64,000 bases of DNA from Spirochaetaceae bacterium 4572_59. Lineage in GTDB: Bacteria; Spirochaetota; Spirochaetia; DSM-2461. Both the position numbers and the translations under genes were made by a program. Under the pieces are notes generated by a model. The model made no database searches. It had not been told where the DNA came from and worked only from the letters and a program-made list of their open reading frames with translations. Shown here in pieces: positions 1-8,513 of this stretch. The first letter of the stretch is position 1. Every line of letters starts with the position of its first letter. The DNA lies in contig NBMC01000004.1 in NCBI GenBank assembly GCA_002084805.1, positions 28,915 to 92,914 on the forward strand, written 5' to 3'.

Positions 1-789
1 TTTCTTCTTCTTTCGGGTGTCATACTTTTTTCTATCCCTGTTTTTTTTCTATTTCAATTTGTCGGCAGTTCACAGCCAGTACTGAAAGTTCTTCTTGGGA
101 TACCCTTCCTGAAAGTTTCATTTTCAATCAGGTATCTACTCCAGGCAGCTGGAGAGATCCGTGATGAATTACTCCTGGAGAACCTGGCAGAAGCTCGGAG
201 ATTGACGGCCTATCACCTTGTTAGCAGAGATACGAGTACTCTAAGTCAGGAAGAAATTGTTTCTGCTGTCATTGAATCGGTTGCTGAAAACATTACGGAC
301 AGTTTTATTTCACCTCTCTTCTATTTTTTTTTATGCGGTATTCCCGGGGCATGGGCCTTTCGTTTTATCAATACAGGGGATGCCATGATTGCCTATAGAA
401 ATAAGGAATATGAGTGGGGAGGGAAAACTACCGCTTGGGCTGATTCTTTTCTGAACTGGATTCCTGCCCGCCTGACAGGCATTGGAATTGTTCTAGCGAC
501 TCTCCTTATACCGGGAATTTCCGGAAAAAACAGCTGGAAGAGCATGATTAAAAATCACTCCAGAACAGCCAGCCCCAATGCGGGATGGACTATGGGGGCT
601 ATGGCCGGATCTTTGAATATCAGACTCGAAAAAAAAGGCGAATATCTTCTCGACGGAGGTAGTGATACTCTGACAGCCAGCAAAATAGACAATTGTCTGA
701 AGATTACTTTACTGTCCCTCATAATGACTATGTTTTTCTTAATATTATTAGTACAGGGGGGAGTATGGGCTCTGAACATGGCGGTTTAG
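1..789 (+). CDS. cbiB: Adenosylcobinamide-phosphate synthase CbiB (5' end outside window)
   Basis: Integral membrane enzyme that joins adenosylcobyric acid to aminopropanol (or its phosphate) to make adenosylcobinamide (phosphate). The frame is open from base 1, so the gene enters from the left; an ATG at 202 is internal. Visible family motifs are EARRLTAYHLVSRDTS, the SVAENITDSFISPLFYF segment, NTGDAMIAYRN and a late block with PNAGWTMGAMAGSL. The last ~20 residues form a hydrophobic segment. About 260 codons are present against about 310-320 in the family, so only the N-terminal membrane part is missing. The 3' end overlaps cobD, its functional partner, which makes aminopropanol phosphate. 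Confidence 0.93.
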   Translation, partial: FLLLSGVILFSIPVFFLFQFVGSSQPVLKVLLGIPFLKVSFSIRYLLQAAGEIRDELLLENLAEARRLTAYHLVSRDTSTLSQEEIVSAVIESVAENITDSFISPLFYFFLCGIPGAWAFRFINTGDAMIAYRNKEYEWGGKTTAWADSFLNWIPARLTGIGIVLATLLIPGISGKNSWKSMIKNHSRTASPNAGWTMGAMAGSLNIRLEKKGEYLLDGGSDTLTASKIDNCLKITLLSLIMTMFFLILLVQGGVWALNMAV

Positions 790-1820
790 ATTATGCAAAA
801 CTTCGATCAGAAGGCATCTCTCCTGATGATATACTGGACTTCAGTGTCAGTATTAATCCTGATCCTCTTCCGGAGAGGGTTCTGAAAAGAATCAGACAAT
901 CCTGCATTACCCGTTACCCCGATTCAGGATGTGAGCTGTTAAGAGAAAAAATAGCAAAATACAACAATCTGAATAATACGGATTCCATTCTTGTGGTCAA
1001 CGGCACATCCCAGGGGATGCACCTCATAGTACAGGCTCTTCTCGAACAGGATGAAACAGTCTGTATCGTAACACCCACATACAGTGAATACTATGATGCC
1101 TGCTCTCTCAAAACTGATAAAATAAATCTAATTGAAATGAAATCAGATAAAGGATTCCATTTCGATATTCCTCTTATTACAGAACAATTGAAAGCAAAAG
1201 AGCCTCGTCTTTTATGGCTCTGTTCTCCTAATAATCCCACTGGAAACTACCTGACAGAAAAAGAGTTTAAAGAGATCTGTCATACATGTTTACAGACAGG
1301 AACAACTTTTATTCTGGATGAAGCCTATATTTGTTTTGTAGCTGAGAAGCTACGTTATAATTCTATAAGAGAGAATGTTATTATTCTGCGTTCAATGACA
1401 AAGGATTTCAGCATACCAGGCTTGCGGCTGGGCTATCTCATGGGAGATCCGGCCTTAATAAGCCGCATTAAGCACTGGCAGCCAGAATGGAGCATAAGTG
1501 GCCCTGCTCAGGATGCGGGATCAGCCTGTTTTGAAGAGATTGACTACTTCAAAAACAGCTGGAAAAACACTTCTTCTAAAATGAAGAATATGATGAAGGA
1601 TCTTGAAGCCTTGGGATTTCAAACATTTCCCAGCTGTAGCAATTTCTTTCTTTTAAAAGTTTCGGACAGAGATGCCTTGAAAGATCATCTCTGGAAGGAT
1701 CTAATCCTTGTCAGGGATTGTGCCTCCTTCCATCTTGATAATTTTATACGAATTGGTATTGGTACAGATAAGGCAAATTTAAAACTGCTTAACAGCATCA
1801 GGGAGTACAGGGAAGGATGA
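765..1820 (+). CDS. cobD: L-threonine-O-3-phosphate decarboxylase CobD
   Basis: PLP enzyme of aminotransferase fold class I that decarboxylates threonine phosphate to aminopropanol phosphate, the cobalamin linker used by CbiB. A longer reading from a TTG at 693 is possible. I choose ATG 765 because a purine-rich GGGGGGAG lies just upstream and because the family begins with a short tail followed by HGG, seen here as MGSEHGG. Also visible are LDFSVSINPDPLP near residue 25, the PNNPTGN motif, LDEAY and the PLP-lysine block SMTKDFSIPGLRLGY. The 351-residue length is normal. It overlaps cbiB by 25 nt and cobU by 4 nt, indicating translational coupling. Confidence 0.93.
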   Translation: MGSEHGGLDYAKLRSEGISPDDILDFSVSINPDPLPERVLKRIRQSCITRYPDSGCELLREKIAKYNNLNNTDSILVVNGTSQGMHLIVQALLEQDETVCIVTPTYSEYYDACSLKTDKINLIEMKSDKGFHFDIPLITEQLKAKEPRLLWLCSPNNPTGNYLTEKEFKEICHTCLQTGTTFILDEAYICFVAEKLRYNSIRENVIILRSMTKDFSIPGLRLGYLMGDPALISRIKHWQPEWSISGPAQDAGSACFEEIDYFKNSWKNTSSKMKNMMKDLEALGFQTFPSCSNFFLLKVSDRDALKDHLWKDLILVRDCASFHLDNFIRIGIGTDKANLKLLNSIREYREG

Positions 1821-2353
1821 TTTTAATACTTGGTGGAACAAAATCAGGAAAAACAGCTTATGCTGAAAAGATAGCAAAAGAATATTCACTTAAAAACTCC
1901 TGTTCTGTAGTTTATATGGCAACAGCACAGGCCTGGGATGAGGAAATGAAAGTCAGGATCAGAAAGCATAAAGAGTCCCGTCCTGATACTTGGATAACCT
2001 TTGAAGAACCCCTGAATATATGCTCTGTATTTAATGAGATATCCCTTCAGAATAAAGGAATTATCCTATTTGACTGCCTGACAATGTGGATGAGCAATTT
2101 ACTGATGACTCTTGATGACAATTTCAAAAAAGAAGAGGCTGAAACTTTTGTAATTAAAAAAATGCAGGAGTTTCTTGAAGGAGCAAATTTATTTCAGGGG
2201 GAGATTGTTATAATCTCCAACCTGACTGAAACCGGATTGATCTCCCCCAGCTTCCTTGGAAGAACATTCCAGGATCTGTCAGGAATATGCCATCAGATGA
2301 TCGCTTCAAAATCCGATTCAGTTTACCAGCTGACCGCCGGAATGACCTCTTGA
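1817..2353 (+). CDS. cobU: Bifunctional adenosylcobinamide kinase / guanylyltransferase CobU
   Basis: Phosphorylates adenosylcobinamide and transfers GMP to give adenosylcobinamide-GDP, the substrate of CobS. The N-terminus carries the P-loop GGTKSGKT at residues 6-13. This is followed by VYMATAQAWDEEMKVRI and the RPDTWITFEEP block, where the guanylylated His of the family normally sits in an R-x-x-H/W-x-T-x-E context. DCLTMWMSNLL is also typical. 178 residues is family length. The start overlaps the cobD stop in an ATGA arrangement, so expression is coupled. Some homologues read HRRxRP..W..IE; here the equivalent is KHKESRPDTW, which retains a His at the expected place. Confidence 0.92.
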   Translation: MILILGGTKSGKTAYAEKIAKEYSLKNSCSVVYMATAQAWDEEMKVRIRKHKESRPDTWITFEEPLNICSVFNEISLQNKGIILFDCLTMWMSNLLMTLDDNFKKEEAETFVIKKMQEFLEGANLFQGEIVIISNLTETGLISPSFLGRTFQDLSGICHQMIASKSDSVYQLTAGMTS

Positions 2354-2363
2354 TTCAGATGCC

Positions 2364-3365
2364 ATGATGCAGACGGAAAAACGCTGGGACTCCCTAAGCA
2401 AACCGCCCAAGAGCCTGGGAAAACTGGAAGAACTGATTATCCAATTGGCAGGCATACAGGAAAACCCTCTGCCTGAAATTGGGAAAAAACTTGTACTCTG
2501 TTATGCGGGGGATCACGGTGTGGTTAAGGAGGGAGTCTCTCCCTCCAAACAGATAGTAACAGCCGAAATGGTAAAAAATTTTGCAAACGGTGGAGCTGCT
2601 ATCAGTGTTCTAGCAAAACAGAACGGGGCGGCTTTAACTGTCATCAACACAGGTATGGCTAATCCGATTGATCATCCCAAAGTTCTGCAGATGAGTATTG
2701 CCCCTGGAACAGGAAATATGGCTGAAGGGCCGGCTATGACCCGAGATCAGGCAAAACGAGCAGTTGAGCTTGGTTTTCAGCTGACAAAAAGACACATAAA
2801 AGAGGGAGTATCTCTGATTGCTACCGGAGAAATGGGTGTAGGAAATACAACATCCGCCAGTGCAATCTACGCCTGTATGACAGGCCTTAAACCTGAAGAA
2901 ATAACAGGAACAGGTGCCGGTCTTCTCCCTGAAAAGGTCCCTCACAAGGCTCAGATTATTCAGAGAGCTCTAAAAATCAACCATCCCGACCCGAAGGACC
3001 CTCTGTCCGTATTGGTGGCTGTAGGCGGGTTTGAACTTGCTGCCATGCTAGGAACTATGATTGCAGGGGCCGTTTATCGCTGTCCCATTGTCGTAGACGG
3101 TTTTATTTCCGGGGCAGCAGCTGTCCTTGCCATGACATTTCACCGTGAAATTCGAAACTATCTTATCTTTTCACATAGTTCGGGAGAGAAAGGATTCCAG
3201 GAGGTCTGCAGAAAATTCTCGATTGATCCTCTGGTAGACCTCAAGATGCAGCTTGGTGAAGGGACAGGATCAGTCCTGATCATACCATTAATTGAAAACA
3301 GCCTGGCCTGTTATCATCAAATGGCAACGTTTGAGGAAGCAGGCGTGACAGAGGTTGTTCAATGA
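2364..3365 (+). CDS. cobT: Nicotinate-nucleotide:dimethylbenzimidazole phosphoribosyltransferase CobT
   Basis: Activates the lower ligand base to its alpha-ribazole phosphate. Conserved blocks are KPPKSLGKLEEL at the N-terminus, the AGDHGVVKEGVSP motif, the GEMGVGNTTSASA loop and a C-terminal LGEGTGS whose Glu corresponds to the catalytic base of the family. The 333 residues are slightly shorter than the roughly 350 of enteric CobT. The start used is the first of two adjacent ATG codons; the ribosome-binding site is weak, which fits coupling to cobU ten bases upstream. It overlaps cobS by 4 nt. Confidence 0.93.
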   Translation: MMQTEKRWDSLSKPPKSLGKLEELIIQLAGIQENPLPEIGKKLVLCYAGDHGVVKEGVSPSKQIVTAEMVKNFANGGAAISVLAKQNGAALTVINTGMANPIDHPKVLQMSIAPGTGNMAEGPAMTRDQAKRAVELGFQLTKRHIKEGVSLIATGEMGVGNTTSASAIYACMTGLKPEEITGTGAGLLPEKVPHKAQIIQRALKINHPDPKDPLSVLVAVGGFELAAMLGTMIAGAVYRCPIVVDGFISGAAAVLAMTFHREIRNYLIFSHSSGEKGFQEVCRKFSIDPLVDLKMQLGEGTGSVLIIPLIENSLACYHQMATFEEAGVTEVVQ

Positions 3366-4156
3366 TTAAGAAATTGATTTATGCACTGAGATTTATGACC
3401 ATACTTCCCCTACCCTGGAAAGAAAATGAGGATCTGGTTCAGGTATCACGCTCATCCGGGATGTTTCCTATTGTCGGCTTGATAATCGGAACTCTCCTGG
3501 CTCTTACAGGCAGATTGATAATGGACATTTTCTCTGGAGATGTAAGAGCCTTCCTTCAAATGATACTCTGGGTCTTTCTGACAGGAGGTCTTCATCTGGA
3601 CGGCCTTTCAGATACTTTTGACGGTATTGGGAGCAGACAAAAGCGGGAACGTATGCTTGAAATTATGAAAGACAGCAATATTGGAGCGTTCGGAGCCCTA
3701 TCGCTGATTCTCCAGTTGCTTCTAAAATACATTTTTATCAAAGAACTAAATAATATTTCACCCTGGCTGATCATTATCCCACCGGTGACAGGACGCTGGG
3801 GTCAGCTAATTGCTATCTACTTTTATCCCTCTGCCAGAAAGGAAGGAATGGGCATTTTTTTCAGACAGCACATCCGTAAAAACGAATTGATCTTCGCATT
3901 GGGAACAACCATACTCATTTATCTGCTGATAATGCCACTCGCATTTCTGAGTGTACTCTTAGGCCACGGCCTGATTATAATTTTAATCTCTACAGGGATA
4001 TCAAAGATGCTGAAAGGATTAACCGGGGATGTATACGGATTGGTCTGCGAACTGGGAGAATCAGCAACCCTGATCCTCACAGTCCTCTATGCTTCTCTAT
4101 TTTCTACTGCTCAGCCCCTAGAGGGAATGAACTATCTCATCCATCTTTTTTTCTAG
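3362..4156 (+). CDS. cobS: Adenosylcobinamide-GDP ribazoletransferase (cobalamin synthase) CobS
   Basis: Membrane enzyme that joins adenosylcobinamide-GDP and alpha-ribazole (phosphate), the last assembly step. Diagnostic is GGLHLDGLSDTFDGIGS near residue 75, the Asp-rich metal/substrate site of the family, followed by KDSNIGAFGALSL. Several hydrophobic segments follow, and the family length of about 250 is matched (264). It is the last gene of the cob operon. Its final 39 bases overlap the 3' end of the oppositely oriented PilZ-like gene, so the two transcripts converge. No cobC phosphatase is seen within the visible part of the operon. Confidence 0.93.
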   Translation: MIKKLIYALRFMTILPLPWKENEDLVQVSRSSGMFPIVGLIIGTLLALTGRLIMDIFSGDVRAFLQMILWVFLTGGLHLDGLSDTFDGIGSRQKRERMLEIMKDSNIGAFGALSLILQLLLKYIFIKELNNISPWLIIIPPVTGRWGQLIAIYFYPSARKEGMGIFFRQHIRKNELIFALGTTILIYLLIMPLAFLSVLLGHGLIIILISTGISKMLKGLTGDVYGLVCELGESATLILTVLYASLFSTAQPLEGMNYLIHLFF

Positions 4157-4852
4157 GGATGTGTAGATAAAGTTAAACAACTCCTTCTCATACTGTTTCC
4201 CATCGAATGTTACGATAAAGAGAGTTTTCCCCCCAATCTCTCTCTTCTGAGACAGAACTCCGCTGACTTTAATATTGTAAGCCCCAACTGTCAGATGAAT
4301 ATCATGCAAAGTCTGATCCATAAAATCATCTAGAACACTCTCGGATGACATTGAGAGTGCTTTAGGGCTGATATCATGAAGGTCTGCTTTATGATCCCTT
4401 CCACCAGCCTTAAATGTGAATTGACTGATTACTTCACTATAGCTTCCAAAGCGGACCTGCGCCCTTTTTCCATGAGCGTTTGACTCTTGGAGAATCTTCC
4501 CTAAAGCTTCTGAGATTTTCTGTTCCGGCTGATCGAGTGAAATATAGTCTTTTATCCTTTCTCCATAGCTGACACTCTCAGTAAAAAAAGAATAAACCTG
4601 TAGATCCTTATACATATCCTGTTTTAAGGTCACATCAATAAATTTTTGGATATTATAATCTTCATAGGGATAGTCGGAATTCATAAACAGAACAGAATCC
4701 GGAAAGGTTTCAAGAAGGATTTCCAGTTTTTCTGTATTGTTTAAGGTATAGATTTCATAGCCGTTTTCAAATTGTTTCCTCAGAAATTTCCTGGAAAAAT
4801 CGACAGGAGGATACAAGAAAAAAATTTTTTTCCCCAGGCTGAACTGATTCAT
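4118..4852 (-). CDS. PilZ-domain-like protein
   Basis: A soluble 244-residue protein with no signal peptide. Residues 1-120 look like an unrecognised regulatory domain rich in aromatic and acidic residues. The second half carries a candidate PilZ cyclic-di-GMP module: RAQVR matches the RxxxR switch motif, and DISPKALSM matches (D/N)xSxxG except that the final Gly is Ala. A beta-rich tail follows. PilZ proteins bind c-di-GMP and control motility or secretion; whether this one still binds is unclear because of the Gly change. It is followed downstream by the convergent cobS. An HD-GYP protein elsewhere in the window shows that c-di-GMP turnover is likely in this organism. Confidence 0.6.
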   Translation of the reverse strand: MNQFSLGKKIFFLYPPVDFSRKFLRKQFENGYEIYTLNNTEKLEILLETFPDSVLFMNSDYPYEDYNIQKFIDVTLKQDMYKDLQVYSFFTESVSYGERIKDYISLDQPEQKISEALGKILQESNAHGKRAQVRFGSYSEVISQFTFKAGGRDHKADLHDISPKALSMSSESVLDDFMDQTLHDIHLTVGAYNIKVSGVLSQKREIGGKTLFIVTFDGKQYEKELFNFIYTSLEKKMDEIVHSL

Positions 4853-4922
4853 AAAGGCTCCTCAAATATTCTGAATTAATTTTAATAGAATTAAACCCGG
4901 AAAACAATTTTTTATCAATTCA

Positions 4923-5218
4923 TTATGCAAGATAAAAAGCAAAACTCAAATAAAAACCGATACTGCCTGCTAAAACAAAGAAATGCCAGAGAACATAACT
5001 GTAGTGTATACGTTTTAAGAGATAAAAAATAATACCTACTGAGTATGAAATTACTCCGATGAGAGCCAAGAAAAGATTGTCCAGCCCCATGCCCCTTTCA
5101 GTCCAAACAAAGCAACAGATATATAGGCACAGGCAATACTCATTCCTGCGCCTATGCTGTGAGTCATAGAGTTAATTTTCTCTTCAATGGTGTGAATTGT
5201 CATAGCTTTTGATTTCAT
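4923..5218 (-). pseudogene. Hemolysin III / TrhA family membrane protein, internally deleted and frameshifted
   Basis: Translating the minus strand from ATG 5218 gives MKSKAMTIHTIEEKINSMTH and then SIGAGMSIACAYISVALFG, the N-terminus of the seven-helix hemolysin III (YqfA/TrhA) family. That frame ends after about 57 codons. A second frame then reads LFLALIGVISYSVGIIFYL and YSYVLWHFFVLAGSIGFY and stops at 4923; this is the family C-terminus with its conserved LWHFFVLAGS. Only about 100 of the usual ~210 residues remain, so the central helices are deleted and the junction is out of frame. It is too short and broken to be functional. Confidence 0.8.
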
Positions 5219-5275
5219 AAACGAATTTTAAATAATAAATACTCTGAATAGAATAGTAAATGAACACTAAAAGAT

Positions 5276-6313
5276 TCAGGGATAAAGACTATATGCCGAA
5301 TCTGAAGTCAAAGAAAAAGTATTCCTAAGGTTCTCCGTTATATAAACAACATTGTTCTCATCTACCATTATGACAGAAGTATCGGCTAGGGTTTCAGCCA
5401 TAGCCATACCCCTCTCAACCCCCATAGCAAACAGAGCCGTAGACAAACCATCGGCAATCATACTCTCCTTATGAATAATGGTTGTACTGATAACTCCGTT
5501 CTGCACAGGATAACCGTTTTTTTTATCCAGAATATGGTGATAATGAATACCATCCTCAACAAAATACCGTTCATAGATACCCGATGTAACAATGGCCCTA
5601 TCATCCGTCTTGAGAATACCAAGATACTCTCCCCGGGGTTCACGGGGATCCTGAATACCAATTCTCCAGGGATCGCCCGAAGGTTTACTGCCGCATAAAA
5701 GGACATTCCCCCCCAGATTGATAATGGCGGAAGTAACGCCCTTAGTCAAAAGATACTCCCTAACCCGATCAGCAGCATATCCCTTGGCTATTCCACCCAG
5801 ATCAATCCTCATCCCATCCTGCATCAGAGAAACAACACCGTCCTGATCAATTTTGATTTTTCTGTAATCCACGGTCCTCAGAGCCTGATTAAGTTCATTA
5901 TCCTCGGGTACCGCAGAATGATCTGTACCGATTCCCCAGAGATTCACCAGAGCACCAATGGAAGGATCAAATAAACCAGCGGAAAAATCGGCTATCTTTA
6001 AAGCGCTTTCAAGAACATTCAGCACAAGATCATCAGGCCGGAACCCCTCTTCCCCCGCCCTATTAATCCGTGAAACATCGCTGTCGGGAATATTCACACT
6101 CAAGATCTGTTCAAAATCTGAAATAAGATCAAAAGACTCTTCCAGCAGCTCCGCGGTATCGGTACCCCTTTCCCAATCATTTAATATGATAACACAGGCG
6201 GTACCAAGAAGAGTCTCTGTACCGGTCTGTGGTTCTTTATTATGTCCCTCACAGGAAAAAAAACTTCCTAAAACCCCTGATATTAGCAGGGATAACTGTA
6301 CTCTATTTATCAT
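5276..6313 (-). CDS. apbE: FAD:protein FMN transferase, ApbE family lipoprotein
   Basis: ApbE-type enzymes attach FMN to Ser/Thr of periplasmic electron-transfer proteins such as NqrC/RnfG. The first ~20 residues form a signal sequence ending in a lipobox-like SFFSC, so export and lipidation are likely. Family blocks are LGTACVIIL, FDPSIGALVNLWGIG, MRIDLGGIAKGYAAD, INLGGNVLLCG and HHILDKKNGYP, followed by the metal-site Asp/Thr region IADGLSTALFAMG. 345 residues is normal. It is divergent from the phosphatase gene at 6444. No Nqr/Rnf target is present in the window. Confidence 0.92.
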   Translation of the reverse strand: MINRVQLSLLISGVLGSFFSCEGHNKEPQTGTETLLGTACVIILNDWERGTDTAELLEESFDLISDFEQILSVNIPDSDVSRINRAGEEGFRPDDLVLNVLESALKIADFSAGLFDPSIGALVNLWGIGTDHSAVPEDNELNQALRTVDYRKIKIDQDGVVSLMQDGMRIDLGGIAKGYAADRVREYLLTKGVTSAIINLGGNVLLCGSKPSGDPWRIGIQDPREPRGEYLGILKTDDRAIVTSGIYERYFVEDGIHYHHILDKKNGYPVQNGVISTTIIHKESMIADGLSTALFAMGVERGMAMAETLADTSVIMVDENNVVYITENLRNTFSLTSDSAYSLYP

Positions 6314-6408
6314 TGGCTCGATTATGAAATGGAAAAATAGAAAAGTAAAGTTCCAAAGAGGAACGTCAGAGAAAAAAGAGTGGAAGTGAAATGTAATCTC
6401 ATGATAAG

Positions 6409-6430
6409 GTAAGTCTACTCCCTGACTTAC
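6409..6430 (+). promoter_or_regulatory. Small inverted repeat in the leader of the phosphatase operon
   Basis: GTAAGTC (6409-6415) and GACTTAC (6424-6430) are perfect 7-base arms around an 8-base loop. They end a few bases before the GGAG ribosome-binding site of the gene at 6444. It could be an operator or an RNA hairpin that affects initiation; nothing in the sequence decides between these. Confidence 0.3.
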
Positions 6431-6443
6431 TCTGGAGAATTAA

Positions 6444-8510
6444 ATGAAAGTAAAAAATAAACTCATACTGTCCAATCTGCTTGTATTTACACTTTTTACT
6501 GCAACTTTTTTTCTATTCTATTTTTCCACTATCCATTTGATGGAGTTAAAAGATCTGCAAAGGGAAACAAAACAGCTCAGAAGTGCGATTCTTCGCTACC
6601 AATATGCCAATAATGCTCTTCTTACGTCTAGGGATACTCCTATTGACGGAATTGAATGGCTCTATAATCAACTAGACAGAGATCTTGATACCCTGGCCGC
6701 GAATAAGAATTTATCACAACTGGATGAATTGACTGCAAAAAAAATCAGGGATAACTATGGATTTCTCAAAGACAGGGATTTTTTCAGATACTATAATGAT
6801 ATTCATAGTGAAATAATCATTTTTAAGCCGGAAATTAAAAATATATCCATTGAAATGGTTTATCAGAACTGGATAAACGGAATAACAATTGATTACGATT
6901 TGTACAAAAGAATAATACAAACACGATTCAGAATTGATGAATATATCAACTGGTATTTACCCTTTGCAGAACAATTCAAAACCATTACAGATGAGATTTA
7001 CCAGACAATCAATATTAGAATAAAACATATTTTTATTCAAACAGGAATAGCCCTTATTATAAGTTTAATTATATCCATCACGGTTATTCTGTTTTTCTAT
7101 TCCGGGATTATCCGAAGAATCAGAAATGTCCGACAGGGAATTGAGATGATATCCAGCGGAAACCTGCGGACCCACATAGAGATAGATTCTAAAGACGAAC
7201 TGGCTACAATGGGTGAGAATTTCAACAATCTTTCAGAAACGATATGGAAAAAACTGAGTACCATAGGAGAAATCATCCACGATGTCGGCCAGTCTCTGAC
7301 ACAAGACCCTGATTCCGCTCATCTGGAAAATACGATTCTTCAACTGGCAATCGATAACACCCAGGCTGACAGTGGAGCTTTTTATAAACCTGATCCCTCA
7401 AGTAGAGTGCTGCGGCCCGTACATACAACAGGATCTTACTCCTATCCCTATGATGACAAAAAGTTCAGGGATGAAATTCCCTATGGTAAAACCATACTGG
7501 GGATGGCTGCCGTTTCAGGAGAACCCTATTTTGTAAAAGAACCGGAAGGTCAGAATCTTATTCCAAATCGGACAATCCAGAACAGGAATTACATTTCCTC
7601 CTGTATTGTCCTTCCTTTAGTCTCAGAAAAAGAAGTTGTCGGCATTATCTGCCTTGAAAAGAACAATAATGAACCGAATTTATCCCATGGCAGATTCAAA
7701 GATATAGATTTTTCCAATATCTTGTCATTTATAGAATTCAGTGCTGTAACCCTCCGGAACCTTGAGAAGTATTCAGAACTGCTTAATTCTACAGGGTTGA
7801 AACGGGAAATGCAGATAGCTTCTGATATTCAAAAGAGCCTTCTGCCACCACGAATCCCAAAGGTTCCGAATCTCGACATAGCCGTCAACACTTACTCCGC
7901 TAAAGGTATCAGCGGTGATATATATGACTTTTTTCCGGTTAATCAGGGAAAGTGGCTATTCTGTATGGCTGAAGTCAAAGAAATGGGAATTGCCTCTTCT
8001 ATGATGCTGGTAATACTGAGAACCCTCCTTCGTATTCTTGTAAGACCTGATCAAGATATGGCCGAACTGATGACAATCCTTCATGAAAACTTCAGAGAAA
8101 CAACCGGCATTGATACGAAGATCAGTATCAACCTCTGTCTTATGGAACCGAGAAAAAAACACTACAGCTACTCCGGAACGGAAGGACAGCAAATGCTGGT
8201 CTATAATAAAATGGAAAACAGCACAAAGCTTTTGAAAGCAGAATTAGATGAGAAAGGTGCCTATACGACACAGTCGGGCTGCTTAAATAATAATGATTCC
8301 ATACTACTTCTGACTGACGGTTTCTATAAGTCAAAAGATAGTTCGGGTGCCGTTTATGGCTGGAGCCCCATACAGAAGATTCTTCAAAAATATAGTAATA
8401 AAGACAGCCTTTGGATTCAGGAAGCGATTTCTAAAGATATCACTTACTTTGAACGGGATATCGAGCAACATGATGACCGGACGATGTTTATAGCGGAATA
8501 TAAGGAGTAA
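6444..8510 (+). CDS. Membrane HAMP-GAF-PP2C (RsbU/SpoIIE-like) protein with eroded phosphatase motifs
   Basis: 688 residues. Membrane helix at about 9-31, an extracytoplasmic domain of about 160 residues, a second helix near 195-219, HAMP to about 270, a GAF domain near 285-430, and a PP2C-type (SpoIIE/RsbU) domain from about 460. Such proteins dephosphorylate anti-anti-sigma factors in partner-switching pathways. The first metal Asp survives in ISGDIYDF, but the usual DVxGxG is AEVKEMG (Asp to Glu, first Gly lost). The usual NAGHxP is GTEGQQM. The late TDG and HDD motifs are kept. It may be a pseudophosphatase or sensor partner. It is followed after three bases by a paralogue with intact motifs. 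ATG 6444 has a GGAG site. Confidence 0.85.
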   Translation: MKVKNKLILSNLLVFTLFTATFFLFYFSTIHLMELKDLQRETKQLRSAILRYQYANNALLTSRDTPIDGIEWLYNQLDRDLDTLAANKNLSQLDELTAKKIRDNYGFLKDRDFFRYYNDIHSEIIIFKPEIKNISIEMVYQNWINGITIDYDLYKRIIQTRFRIDEYINWYLPFAEQFKTITDEIYQTINIRIKHIFIQTGIALIISLIISITVILFFYSGIIRRIRNVRQGIEMISSGNLRTHIEIDSKDELATMGENFNNLSETIWKKLSTIGEIIHDVGQSLTQDPDSAHLENTILQLAIDNTQADSGAFYKPDPSSRVLRPVHTTGSYSYPYDDKKFRDEIPYGKTILGMAAVSGEPYFVKEPEGQNLIPNRTIQNRNYISSCIVLPLVSEKEVVGIICLEKNNNEPNLSHGRFKDIDFSNILSFIEFSAVTLRNLEKYSELLNSTGLKREMQIASDIQKSLLPPRIPKVPNLDIAVNTYSAKGISGDIYDFFPVNQGKWLFCMAEVKEMGIASSMMLVILRTLLRILVRPDQDMAELMTILHENFRETTGIDTKISINLCLMEPRKKHYSYSGTEGQQMLVYNKMENSTKLLKAELDEKGAYTTQSGCLNNNDSILLLTDGFYKSKDSSGAVYGWSPIQKILQKYSNKDSLWIQEAISKDITYFERDIEQHDDRTMFIAEYKE

Positions 8511-8513
8511 GAC

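Noticed and set aside
693..764. Longer N-terminus for cobD from a TTG
   Set aside because: It would overlap cbiB by ~100 nt, has no ribosome-binding site, and adds residues before the family HGG start.
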